DNA from: Haloferax litoreum
Lineage (GTDB): Archaea; Halobacteriota; Halobacteria; Halobacteriales; Haloferacaceae
NCBI RefSeq assembly: GCF_009674605.1
Contig: NZ_WKJO01000001.1
Location: 1,922,001 to 1,986,000 of the forward strand
Length of the DNA: 64,000 nucleotides
Reading direction: 5' to 3'
A model generated the notes under the pieces. The model was not told the origin of the DNA. It was given only the letters and a program-made list of their open reading frames with translations, and did not search any database. The position numbers and the translations under genes are program-made. Shown in pieces: positions 51,370-59,558 of the stretch; within the stretch, counting starts at the first letter, position 1, and every line of letters begins with the position of its first letter.

Positions 51370-52329
51370 TTAGACGACGCGGTTCCGCAAGTCGTCGTCG
51401 CCTTCGTCTAACTTGCGTACGTTCTCGGCGATGATGTCGGCCAGACGCTCCCAGTACTTGGGCGTGTGACCCGCGTTGTGCGGCGTGATGAGGACGTTGT
51501 CGAAGTCCCAGAGGTCGTGGTCCGACGGGAGTGGTTCGGGGTCGGTCACGTCGAGTGCCGCGCCGCGAATGCCGTTGCTCCGAAGTTCGGAGACGAGTGC
51601 GTCGGTGTCGACGACGGGGCCGCGACCAACGTTGACGAGGACGGTGTCCGGTGCCATCGATTTGAACGCGTTCGCGTCGACGAGGCCACGGGTCGTCTCG
51701 GTCAACGGGCACGCGATGACGACGTAGTCGGAGCGAGCGAAGGCGTCGTGGAGGCCCTGTTCGTCGGCGAGTCCGACGACTTCGTCGGTTGGACCGCCCT
51801 TCTCCGGCGAGTACCGGACGCCGATGGTCTCGACGCCGAAGGGTTCGAGTCGGTCGACGGTGGCCAGTCCGAGGGCACCGAGTCCGACGACGGTGACCGT
51901 CGAGTCCTTCAGTTCGTGCGTCGGATACGACTGCCAGACGTTGTCCTGCTTCTGGCGTTCGGCGACGTCGAAGCGGCGGGTGAAGTAGAGGATGCTCCCC
52001 AGAACTTGCTCGGCGATGTTCGGGCCGTGGACGCCCGAGGCGTTGGTCACGGCAACGTCGTGTGCTTCCAGCGCCCCGATAGGGAGGTGACCGGTGCCGG
52101 CGAAGACGCAGGCGAACAGGTCGAGGTTCTCGGCCGATTCGAGAGCAGACTCGTCGACAGTGAATCCGGTGGCGACGCGGGCGCGAGAGAGTAAGTCGCG
52201 TTCTTCCGCGGGCGTCCGAGCGAGTGCAACCTCGTGGTCGGGGAGGCGGTCACGAAGCGTCTCTGCGAACTCCTCGGCAGAGAGTCCGTGAATCTTCTGC
52301 CGGAGGACGGCGACATCTGGGTCGGACAT
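51370..52329 (-). CDS. D-2-hydroxyacid dehydrogenase
   Basis: 319-aa NAD-dependent oxidoreductase of the D-isomer-specific family, reducing 2-keto acids to D-2-hydroxy acids. The Rossmann glycine loop is TVVGLGALGLATVDRL near residue 148, with catalytic Arg in LVNVGRGPVVD, Glu in DVTDPEPLPS and His in VLITPHNAGHT. N-terminal half has VAVTNASGVHGPNIAEQVLG, the substrate-loop region. Length normal. Convergent with ilvD, whose stop is 25 bases away; keto acids from ilvD could be substrates, but that is only a neighbourhood hint. Confidence 0.94.
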   Translation of the reverse strand: MSDPDVAVLRQKIHGLSAEEFAETLRDRLPDHEVALARTPAEERDLLSRARVATGFTVDESALESAENLDLFACVFAGTGHLPIGALEAHDVAVTNASGVHGPNIAEQVLGSILYFTRRFDVAERQKQDNVWQSYPTHELKDSTVTVVGLGALGLATVDRLEPFGVETIGVRYSPEKGGPTDEVVGLADEQGLHDAFARSDYVVIACPLTETTRGLVDANAFKSMAPDTVLVNVGRGPVVDTDALVSELRSNGIRGAALDVTDPEPLPSDHDLWDFDNVLITPHNAGHTPKYWERLADIIAENVRKLDEGDDDLRNRVV

Positions 52330-52383
52330 GGTCGGACTTGCCCGAAGACAGTGATGAATCTGTCCGATTCGGTCGGCGCCCCG

Positions 52384-52608
52384 TTATTCGAGTGGTCCTC
52401 GTCGCTGTCGCTGTTTCGAAATCGTCCGAGTGACTGCGACGGCGTCGACAGTCGGGTCGACGACGAACCGAGACCCATCTTCGCCGAGTCTCCACGCGAC
52501 GGGGGCGTAGCCCTGCGGTGCGGGTCCGCCATCGACGAAGACGAGGTCTCCAGTTTCGTCGCGGAACACCACGGGCGCTCTGTTCTCGCCCGACTGGTCA
52601 GCGGTCAT
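52384..52608 (-). CDS. small hypothetical protein, 74 aa
   Basis: Acidic single-domain protein: VVFRDETGDLVFVDGGPAP, VAWRLGEDGSRFVVDPTVD and a basic tail ending KQRQRRGPLE. The short strand pairs suggest a small beta-rich fold. The codon usage is GC-rich and like neighbouring genes, and the ATG at 52608 has no strong competitor, so a true gene is likely but not certain. It lies 54 bases upstream of the dehydrogenase on the same strand. No family recognised. Confidence 0.55.
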   Translation of the reverse strand: MTADQSGENRAPVVFRDETGDLVFVDGGPAPQGYAPVAWRLGEDGSRFVVDPTVDAVAVTRTISKQRQRRGPLE

Positions 52609-52788
52609 TGACCCGGAAATCGGCCGGACTGTCTCATAAACCTCCGCACCCAGTTATCAGAGTCGGTAGTCAGGCGACTGAAGCGACGCCTCCCCTGCGT
52701 GAACGTCTATCTCCATTGATACGCACACTGAACCCGAGGGTCGTATCGGTTCAGGGGGTTTAATACCCGAGCGAAGTGCTGTAGCGGT

Positions 52789-54180
52789 ATGGAACGCGTA
52801 GACGTCGCCATCGTCGGTGGCGGTCCAGCCGGAACGTCGGCAGCACACGCTGCTGCGTCGGCTGGCGCTACCGCCGTGGTCTTAGAGAAAGGCGTCCCCC
52901 GAGCGGACCGACAGGGCCTCGGTCCGGATTCGACGGACGCGGCTGGTATCCTTGACTACTGGGTGGACATCATGGGAATCGACCCCGACGAGATGCCAGA
53001 CGACGTCGTCCTCGACATCCTCGACCGGGCCGAGTTCATCGGTCCGAACGAGTCGCTGACGCTGCGAAGTACCGGTATCGACTCTTCGTACGACGAGTTC
53101 GGCTACACCTTCCACCGCGCGAAGTTCGACGACTGGATGCGGAGTCGTGCCGAAGAGGCAGGGGCCGAGTACCGTCTGAAAGCATCTGTCCGCGACGTGG
53201 AGACGGACCCCGACGCGGCAGTCGGTGCGGACGACCCGCGACACGTCGTCCGACTGGCGAACGGTGAAGACGTCGGTGCGGACTTCCTCGTCCTCGCCGA
53301 CGGCCCACAGCGGACGGTCACGAACAAGGTCCTCGACAAGTTCCTCCCGTTCGACATCACCGACCGTCTCGCCGCGCCGAAGGTCAACCACATCGCCTAC
53401 CAGGAACACCGCGAGTTCCCGCCCGAACTGTTCGACGAAGTCGACGGCGCGATAAAATTCTGGTGGGGCTACATGCCCGGTCACACGGCCTATCCGTGGA
53501 TTTTCCCGAACGACAACAACGTCTGCCGCGTCGGTCTGACGATGCCAATCGGTCTCGACATCGACGAGGTGGAAGACCGAGACGATTACGAACTCCTCCG
53601 GCCCGAGGACGAACGCATCCCACAGGGCCGCGAGTACATCCGCCGCCTGCTCGAACAGGAGTACGGCGACGAGTACGACGTCGACGAGGACTTCCCCCTC
53701 GTCGAAGACCGAGGCAAGACCAAAGGAACCGAGACGTACGCCATCTCGTCGACGCGGCCTATCGACTCGCCCACGAAAGCGGGCATCACCGTGACCGGCG
53801 GTGCGATGGGTTCGACGTCGGCATTCCACGAAGGTGGCGACCACGTCGCCGTGCGCACCGGCGCTATCGCGGGCGAACTCGCCGCGTCCGGTGACGTGAG
53901 CGAGTACAACGAGCGCTGGAAGGACGCCATCGGCGACGAAATCCTCCGGAACGTCGCCATGGCCGAAATCGTCCACGACTACGGCCCGAGCGACTGGGAC
54001 AAGACGTTCAAGGCCGCTCGCAAACTGCTGGCCAACGACGGTGGATACAAGGCGTTCGACCGGGCCAAACTCTCTGCTGGCTTCAGCGCTGCCAAACTCG
54101 CTACACGGTACAAGAAGACGAAGATGAAGTACCGCAACGGCAAGTACGTCCAACTCGACGAGTCAGCGTACACGCTGTAA
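52789..54180 (+). CDS. geranylgeranyl reductase family FAD oxidoreductase
   Basis: 463-aa flavoprotein that reduces isoprenoid double bonds, probably those of archaeal membrane lipids (digeranylgeranylglycerophospholipid reductase type). The FAD-binding start is VAIVGGGPAGTSAAHAAASAG, the second FAD contact is LVLADGPQRTV, and the late GAMGSTSAFHEGGDHVA is the third. The substrate channel is lined by regions such as FHRAKFDDWMRSRAEEAGA and YPWIFPNDNNV. TTTAATA (52759-52765) lies 27 bases before the ATG: leaderless. Confidence 0.9.
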   Translation: MERVDVAIVGGGPAGTSAAHAAASAGATAVVLEKGVPRADRQGLGPDSTDAAGILDYWVDIMGIDPDEMPDDVVLDILDRAEFIGPNESLTLRSTGIDSSYDEFGYTFHRAKFDDWMRSRAEEAGAEYRLKASVRDVETDPDAAVGADDPRHVVRLANGEDVGADFLVLADGPQRTVTNKVLDKFLPFDITDRLAAPKVNHIAYQEHREFPPELFDEVDGAIKFWWGYMPGHTAYPWIFPNDNNVCRVGLTMPIGLDIDEVEDRDDYELLRPEDERIPQGREYIRRLLEQEYGDEYDVDEDFPLVEDRGKTKGTETYAISSTRPIDSPTKAGITVTGGAMGSTSAFHEGGDHVAVRTGAIAGELAASGDVSEYNERWKDAIGDEILRNVAMAEIVHDYGPSDWDKTFKAARKLLANDGGYKAFDRAKLSAGFSAAKLATRYKKTKMKYRNGKYVQLDESAYTL

Positions 54181-54222
54181 GGGACCGAAGCTTTAATTCA
54201 GATTCTGAGGTTGTCTCAGACG

Positions 54223-54666
54223 ATGCTCCCGTCTCAGTCTCGCCGACGCCTCCTCCGTGCTGGCCTCGCACTGGTCAGTACGGGTGTCGTGGCGTCCCTC
54301 TCTGGCTGTTCATCGTTTCGGGGGTGTTCGGACGCAGAGATTTATCTGCGAGCAGAGTTGGTCGGGAACGCGCCGTCGGACGCCACTGTCGTGGAGTCTG
54401 GCGACCCACGAGTCGCCAAGAGCGAGTGGATTCGGCAAGTCGTCGAAAGCGCGGCGGGTGGCCATCCACGCGAATCGAGCATCTCGGATTGCCTGAGTGA
54501 TTACGACGCGCTTCGTGCTGACCTCGATGCCCTGCCCGAATCCGGCGGGCAGAACGACCGCCTGTACTACGTCCGCGTCGACGGACAGGTCGTCCGCTTG
54601 CGGGCCGTCTTCTTCGAAGGCGAGGAGGCGGCGCGGTCGGAACTCGTTTTACCCCCGACGAACTAG
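54223..54666 (+). CDS. Tat-type lipoprotein of unknown function, 147 aa
   Basis: Secreted protein. The start has SRRRLLRAGLALVSTGVVA, a twin-arginine signal, with lipobox LSGC near residue 29. The mature 115 residues show IYLRAELVGNAPSDATVVE, RLYYVRVDGQVVRLRAVFF: beta-rich, no known family. The ATG at 54223 is preferred over a TTG four codons upstream because TTTAATT (54192-54198) lies 28 bases before it, the leaderless spacing used throughout the window. It follows the reductase gene by 42 bases. Confidence 0.75.
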   Translation: MLPSQSRRRLLRAGLALVSTGVVASLSGCSSFRGCSDAEIYLRAELVGNAPSDATVVESGDPRVAKSEWIRQVVESAAGGHPRESSISDCLSDYDALRADLDALPESGGQNDRLYYVRVDGQVVRLRAVFFEGEEAARSELVLPPTN

Positions 54667-54751
54667 AACCGACTGCGTACCTCAAGTCCCCGTCCGAGTT
54701 GTCCCGCTTTGGGAGCGATGACAGAACGGCGAACCCGGGTGCGCAACATCT

Positions 54752-54833
54752 ATAGCAACGTTTGCAAGTCAGTTCACACTCGACCGCACGATTACGAGCG
54801 GTCGGCTGTGCAACCAGTTGCAAACGCTGCTAT
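54752..54833. repeat. long imperfect hairpin
   Basis: Left arm 54752-54787 and right arm 54798-54833 are complementary at 28 of 36 positions by hand count, around a 10-base loop. The outer ATAGCA and inner GACCGC parts pair best. Downstream of the lipoprotein stop and upstream of the iron-regulated gene. Confidence 0.55.
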
Positions 54834-54837
54834 CCTG

Positions 54838-54853
54838 GCCGGCGCACGCCGGC
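54838..54853. repeat. short GC hairpin
   Basis: GCCGGCG-CA-CGCCGGC: perfect 7-base arms with a two-base turn, five bases after the long hairpin. Confidence 0.4.
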
Positions 54854-54971
54854 GTACTTCGGAACGTCCGCGCCCGAAAGACGGACCGCCTGGCACGAGG
54901 GTTTCCCGGTTGACGCGGCACGCCGCCTCGGGATGATACCGGCCGTTAGTGTTCTGGGCGACAGTCAGTGA

Positions 54972-54990
54972 GTAGCCCACTGTGGGCTAC
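54972..54990 (+). terminator. perfect hairpin followed by TTT
   Basis: GTAGCCCA-CTG-TGGGCTAC: eight perfect base pairs with a three-base loop, followed by TTTC. It could be a plus-strand terminator or the right-end subterminal palindrome of a mobile element. It lies 80 bases before the iron boxes. Confidence 0.4.
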
Positions 54991-55071
54991 TTTCACCGAG
55001 AGACTGGACAGACACTGTTTGCTCCGAAGAGGTACCAGATGCCCCAAATGACAGTTGAGGCAACACTTCGT

Positions 55072-55087
55072 TTTAGGTCAGCCTAAA
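55072..55087. promoter_or_regulatory. iron-box operator 1 (DtxR/IdeR-like)
   Basis: TTTAGGTCAGCCTAAA: 6-base perfect inverted arms. The TTAGG...CCTAA core is the classic metal-dependent DtxR/IdeR-type binding site. It lies upstream of the TATA box of the siderophore-binding gene. Confidence 0.75.
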
Positions 55088-55107
55088 CATCGAAAGTGGT
55101 TTAATTA

Positions 55108-55123
55108 TTTAGGCAAGCCTAAA
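55108..55123. promoter_or_regulatory. iron-box operator 2 (DtxR/IdeR-like)
   Basis: TTTAGGCAAGCCTAAA: 7-base perfect arms around AA. It sits between the TATA box (TTTAATTA, 55100-55107) and the GTG start at 55128, so repressor binding would directly block the promoter. Together with operator 1 it brackets the TATA box. Expected regulator: a haloarchaeal DtxR-family (SirR/Idr-like) protein encoded elsewhere. Confidence 0.8.
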
Positions 55124-55127
55124 CCAC

Positions 55128-56357
55128 GTGAACGAAGACACAGCCAACTCGAAGTCGACGACGCGGAGGGCGTATCTCAAGTACGGTAGCGCTGTCGTCG
55201 GTGGTGGACTACTCGCCGGTTGCACTGGCCAGAGTGACTCCGGGACAGCAGAGACCGATACCTCGACGGAGACGACGTCGGAATCTGGAACGGGGTCGCC
55301 GACGGAGACGGACACGTCGTACGAGGTCTGTATGGAACCAAACGGCTGTCACACCCTCGACACGGTGCCCGAGGACTTCCTCGTCTATCATCAGGGCCCG
55401 GTCGACATGGTACTCTCACTGGGACAGTTGGACGGACTGGTCGCGGCCGCCTTCCCCTCGACGTTCCCGACGGGGTACTTCGACCAACTTCCCGGAATCT
55501 CGGTCGAACTCGACGACGTCACCGCGCTGAGTGAAGATGGCACCCCGGACAAGGAACTGTTCTACGAACTCGACGTCGACCTCCACCTCGTCGGGCACCA
55601 CCCCGCGATGGAGTACTTCGAGTTCGACGAGACCGACCTCGCCGAACTAGAGGAGAACGTCGCTCCCTTCCACGGGAGTTGGATGCGTCGCCCCGATTAC
55701 ACCGACGGGCATCCGTACTACGGACTCTACGAGGGACTGGACAGATACGCCGAGGTGTTCCAGACGAAGGCTCGTGGACAGGCGTTCCGCGCTATTCACG
55801 ACGACTTGGTCGGTAACCTGACCGCGGAGTTGCCGCCGTCCGAGGAACGCCCCTCGGTCGCGTACCTGAACACCAACTACTGGGGGGACGGCAAGACGGT
55901 CTACGCCCGTGACCCGACGGTTCCGGGCTACCAGACGAAACCACTCCGCGACCTGGGTGTGCCGGAACACGACGCGTTCGCGGGGCAGTATCCAGACGAT
56001 AGTAACTTCATCAAGGGTGACTTCGAGTTGTTGCTCGACGTCGACCCGGAAGTCATCGTCTACCACGCGGGCATGAACGTTCTCCGTGACCCCGAAAAGA
56101 GCTTCGAGAACGACATCCTCGAGCCACTGCGTCAGGACCCAGTCGCGGGGGAGGTACGGGCAATCGACGAGGGGCGAGTCTATCCGTTCCACGAGTTCGA
56201 ACAGGGGCCGGTAATCAACCTGTTCAACACTGAACTCCTCTCGAAGGCGCTCTACCCGGAGACGTTCGGGAGTCCCACCGGGATGGAGGCACCACCCGAA
56301 GAAGAACAGTTGTTCGACCGCCAGCGCGTCGCAGACATCATCGACGGAGACATCTGA
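55128..56357 (+). CDS. iron-siderophore type ABC transporter substrate-binding lipoprotein
   Basis: 409-aa solute-binding protein of the FepB/BtuF (TroA-like) fold. The N-terminus TTRRAYLKYGSAVVGGGLL with lipobox LAGC gives a lipid-anchored surface protein, then a Thr/Ser linker. The binding lobes include VYHQGPVDMVLSLGQLDGLVAA-like text near residue 100, a long central helix and VIVYHAGMNVLRD. The GTG at 55128 is preferred: the TATA box 25 bases upstream makes it leaderless. Two DtxR-type boxes in the promoter indicate repression by iron. Permease and ATPase genes are not adjacent. Confidence 0.9.
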   Translation: MNEDTANSKSTTRRAYLKYGSAVVGGGLLAGCTGQSDSGTAETDTSTETTSESGTGSPTETDTSYEVCMEPNGCHTLDTVPEDFLVYHQGPVDMVLSLGQLDGLVAAAFPSTFPTGYFDQLPGISVELDDVTALSEDGTPDKELFYELDVDLHLVGHHPAMEYFEFDETDLAELEENVAPFHGSWMRRPDYTDGHPYYGLYEGLDRYAEVFQTKARGQAFRAIHDDLVGNLTAELPPSEERPSVAYLNTNYWGDGKTVYARDPTVPGYQTKPLRDLGVPEHDAFAGQYPDDSNFIKGDFELLLDVDPEVIVYHAGMNVLRDPEKSFENDILEPLRQDPVAGEVRAIDEGRVYPFHEFEQGPVINLFNTELLSKALYPETFGSPTGMEAPPEEEQLFDRQRVADIIDGDI

Positions 56358-56401
56358 GAACGAAGAGACCCCATCGAACTCGGTAGACGGGGCCTCGAAG
56401 A

Positions 56402-56638
56402 ACGGGTGGATGTGTCGCGCCAACGATTCATCGTCTGGTGCGAGCACTCGAGGCAGACGGACTAGTGACGAGACGACACGGGGTGTTCGTGCTCAGACCA
56501 GTCGGCGAAATCGCGGCTTCCGAGTTCGCACGAGTGTTCGAGGCCGTTGGAACCATCTCCGCGCTGAGTCGGGTCGTCCGGCGGGACCCGGGGCGACCCG
56601 AGGGACGCGTACGCTTTTTATTCGTTTCGAGCGAATAG
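56402..56638 (+). pseudogene. remnant of a winged-helix regulator (N-terminus missing)
   Basis: In one frame the bases encode APTIHRLVRALEADGLVTRR, then HGVFVLRPVGEIAASEFARV, the recognition helix, wing and following helix of a haloarchaeal wHTH regulator. The preceding helices are absent: the frame is closed by a TAG at 56384, and only RRTGG-like filler lies between. After the match the sequence runs into DPGRPEGRVRFLF and stops at 56636. No good start codon. Probably a broken gene between the siderophore and channel genes. Confidence 0.5.
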
Positions 56639-56651
56639 TTCAGGGACCGAC

Positions 56652-58337
56652 ATGGTTTCGCTCCCAGAGTCGATTCGCAGGCTGAAGCCAAGCCGTCGAG
56701 CCCGACACATCATCTACTACGTTATCGGCCTCGTGCTGCTCGTACTCCTGTACACGCTCGTGTACAATTTCGCGTTAGCACGACTAGAGGGTGTCGACCA
56801 GTCTCTCTTCGCGTCGTTCGAGTTCGTCATCCAGACGATGACGACCACTGGGTACGGTCAGGACTCGGACATCTGGAGCCATCCGCTCATGTTCCTGTTC
56901 GTCGTCACGACCCAGATTTCGGGCATCGCAATTGGGTTCTTTACGCTCCGTCTCATCATCATCCCCCTGTTCACCGGTGCCGAGGTCAACCTCGACGACC
57001 GACTCAGCCCCAAAAGCGGGCACGTCATCATCTGCGAGTATCGTCGCGACTCGGCAGTCCTTCTGGACGAACTCAGAGAATTCGGTATCGAGTACGTACT
57101 CATCTCGTCTTCACGGGAGGACGCCGAGGCACTCTCGAACCGTGGGTACGCAGCAATCCACGGCTCTCCGCAGGACGCTGAGACGTTCGAGCGAGCGAGC
57201 ATCGACACTGCGAGGGCCGTCATCACGGACGCCGGTGATGCGAACGTCAACACGATACTCACCGTCCGGTCGCTCCGGTCAGATGTCGACGTCATCGCGC
57301 TGACCGACGACAGCGACATGCAAGAGATACTGCACAAGGTCGGCGCGGACACCGTACTGTCGCCTCACGGTGTCTTGGGGCACCGCCTCGCGGAGAAGGC
57401 CGTCGCCTCGTTCAGTTCCGAACTCAGGGACACCATCGAAATCGGCGGGGACACGAGATTGATGGAACTCCCAGTGTCCGATTCGAGCGAACTCGTCGGC
57501 CGGAGAATCCGAGATACCAACGTCAGGGAGCGAACGGGAGCGACCATCGTCGGTGCCTGGTTCGACGGCGAGTTACAGTTACCACCCAGCCCGGACGCCA
57601 TCGTCGCCCCGAACACCGTGCTTCTGGTGTCGGGCGAGGAAGAGGCGCTCAAAGAATTGAGTGAGTTCATCCGCCCACCCCGTTCGTTCACCGAACACGA
57701 GCGATTCGTTCTCGTCGGCTTGGGCGAAGTCGGCCAGTCCGCAAGGCGAGTCATCGAAGAGTCGGGTGCAGAAGTCGTGACTATCGACCTCGAAGACAGG
57801 GCTGGAGTCGATATCGTCGGGGACGGTGGGTCGAGAGAAGTCTTGCTCGAAGCGGGTGTCGAGAACGCCGGTGCTATCATCGTCGGTGTGCCCGACGATT
57901 CGACAGCGCTCCTCACGTCCGTTCTGGCACAGTCGCTCAACCCGGATATCGAGGTGCTCGTCCGCGTGAGCGACGCGGACACGACGCAGAAGGCGTTCAG
58001 TGCCGGTGCCGACTACGTCCTGTCGGTTCCGCGAGTGAGCGCACGGATGGTCGCCAAAGAACTTCGCGGCGAGGACGTACTCGCACCAGCGAGTCAGATT
58101 CGCCTCGTTCGCGTGCTGGCCACACCGTTCGCCGGGTCGACACTGGCTGATTCGGGTATCTACGAGCAGACTGGGTGTCGCGTCATCGCCATCGAAGACG
58201 GCGAGGGCCAGACGAGCGCAGTCGACCCGCAGTGGCGATTCACCGGCAGCGAACGGATAACTATCGTCGGGTCCGACGAGACGGTGCAGAACTTCATCAG
58301 GCGGTTCGACGTCTCCCCGACTGAACTGCCCTCGTAG
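56652..58337 (+). CDS. potassium channel with two RCK (TrkA-N/C) modules
   Basis: 561-aa 2TM channel. Membrane helices at about 20-40 and 80-105 surround the pore loop FVIQTMTTTGYGQDSD (filter TTGYGQ, the TGYG type). Two cytoplasmic RCK modules follow: the first with GHVIICEYRRDSAVLLDEL near 125 and a TrkA-C around 215-300; the second with RFVLVGLGEVGQSARRVIEE near 350 and a TrkA-C to the end. This is a calcium- or nucleotide-gated-type layout. It lacks the multi-helix N-terminus of the channel at 10338 and probably serves a different conductance or signal. TTTTTATT (56615-56622) lies 33 bases upstream. Confidence 0.93.
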   Translation: MVSLPESIRRLKPSRRARHIIYYVIGLVLLVLLYTLVYNFALARLEGVDQSLFASFEFVIQTMTTTGYGQDSDIWSHPLMFLFVVTTQISGIAIGFFTLRLIIIPLFTGAEVNLDDRLSPKSGHVIICEYRRDSAVLLDELREFGIEYVLISSSREDAEALSNRGYAAIHGSPQDAETFERASIDTARAVITDAGDANVNTILTVRSLRSDVDVIALTDDSDMQEILHKVGADTVLSPHGVLGHRLAEKAVASFSSELRDTIEIGGDTRLMELPVSDSSELVGRRIRDTNVRERTGATIVGAWFDGELQLPPSPDAIVAPNTVLLVSGEEEALKELSEFIRPPRSFTEHERFVLVGLGEVGQSARRVIEESGAEVVTIDLEDRAGVDIVGDGGSREVLLEAGVENAGAIIVGVPDDSTALLTSVLAQSLNPDIEVLVRVSDADTTQKAFSAGADYVLSVPRVSARMVAKELRGEDVLAPASQIRLVRVLATPFAGSTLADSGIYEQTGCRVIAIEDGEGQTSAVDPQWRFTGSERITIVGSDETVQNFIRRFDVSPTELPS

Positions 58338-58375
58338 CCGTACTCACCGAGCAACTGTGGCTGTCGCTCCACCCC

Positions 58376-59371
58376 TCACGAGACGAATTCGACGCCCGTC
58401 ACCTCGAACCGCGCTCCTCCGCGTTCGCTCTCAGTCACTCGAATTTCCCACCCGTGAGCGGTCACGATTTCCATCACGATACTGAGCCCGATTCCGGTTC
58501 CATCTTCCACGGACGAGTATCCTGCCTCGAACACCTCTTGGACGATGTGCTGAGGAATCCCCGGGCCGTCGTCTTCGACGTAGAAACCGTCCTCGACGAG
58601 ACCGACGGTGACCGAGACGTCGCCACCGTGTTCGACACTGTTGCGAAAGAGGTTCTCGAAGAGTTGTTCGAGTCGGCCGGGGTCAGCACGTATCGACCGC
58701 TGGTCGTCGTCGACGACGAGCGCCGCGTCTCCGCTTTGTACGTTCGCCCACGACAGTTTCGCATGGGTCGAAAGTTCGACCGAGTCGACGGTCATCGCTT
58801 CCGAGCCTTCGCGGGCGAGTACCAGCAGGTCGCGAATGAGTGACTCCATCCGCTCGTGTGCTCTCGAGACGGCGTCGAGATGTTCGCTGTCGCACTCTTC
58901 GCGTGCCAGTTCCAGTCGCCCCTGTGCGACGGACAGTGGGTTCCTGAGGTCGTGGCTCACGATACTCGCGAACTTTTCGAGGCGATGGTTCTGGAGTGTG
59001 AGCTCCTGTTGGCGTCTCTGTCGTTCGGTGATGTCCCGAACGACTGCGAGAACCCGTACGTCGCCGTCGATAGTGGTCTCCCGAAGGTGGACCTCGACGG
59101 GGAGTGGTGCGCCGGACTTCGTCTTCGTCACCCACTCGAAGTGCAGCGGTTCTTCTCTCGCTGCCTGTCGCACCAGCTCTTCGGCCCGTTCAGCGGTGTA
59201 CGGCGGTTCGTCGAGGTGTATCGCGTCGAAGTCCAGTTCGAGAAGCTCTTCACGACTGTACCCGAGCATCGAACAGAACTGCTCGTTCGTCTCGACGATT
59301 GCCCCGCCGCCTGGCTCGTGGAGCAGTACGCCGTCGGGCATCTTTTCGAATATTTCGTGGTAGTCGGACAT
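58376..59371 (-). CDS. PAS-domain sensor histidine kinase
   Basis: 331-aa soluble kinase. One PAS domain (about 5-125; VNEQFCSMLGYSREELLEL region and WVTKTKSGAPLPVEVHL) is followed by the H-box FASIVSHDLRNPLSVAQG with the phosphorylated His near residue 150, N-box LFENLFRNSVEHGGD, and G-boxes DGPGIPQ and GTGIGLSI. Full catalytic set present. The ATG at 59371 starts MSDYHEIFEKMPDGV. It has no attached receiver; the partner is unknown. It is convergent with the channel gene. Confidence 0.9.
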   Translation of the reverse strand: MSDYHEIFEKMPDGVLLHEPGGGAIVETNEQFCSMLGYSREELLELDFDAIHLDEPPYTAERAEELVRQAAREEPLHFEWVTKTKSGAPLPVEVHLRETTIDGDVRVLAVVRDITERQRRQQELTLQNHRLEKFASIVSHDLRNPLSVAQGRLELAREECDSEHLDAVSRAHERMESLIRDLLVLAREGSEAMTVDSVELSTHAKLSWANVQSGDAALVVDDDQRSIRADPGRLEQLFENLFRNSVEHGGDVSVTVGLVEDGFYVEDDGPGIPQHIVQEVFEAGYSSVEDGTGIGLSIVMEIVTAHGWEIRVTESERGGARFEVTGVEFVS

Positions 59372-59558
59372 TGCTGCGAACCGAACGGTGGGCGGCACGT
59401 GTTTGCGTGTCTCGAGAGGTGAGTCGGTGCCGGCACCGACTCGGCCTCGTACGAGTCGATACCGATGTAATCGACGGTGTGTCAGTTAGTGGTTCCGGCG
59501 AGTGGACACACCACAGTCGCAGGGTGGAGTCTCGTTCTGCTCGTGACGCATCCGGGAG

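Larger units (their letters stand above)
54667..55127. other. 461-base gene-free stretch with several stem-loops
   Basis: No convincing gene. It contains a long imperfect hairpin (54752-54833), a short GC hairpin (54838-54853), a perfect hairpin followed by a T-run (54972-54990), and two iron-box operators at its right end. Hairpins at both ends of an about 240-base segment could mean a non-autonomous mobile element; alternatively the left hairpin may be a terminator or RNA. Confidence 0.5.

Noticed and set aside
54709-54936. 75-codon plus-strand frame in the hairpin-rich gap
   Set aside because: It runs through the long hairpin and shows no domain or promoter; base pairing explains the sequence better than coding.
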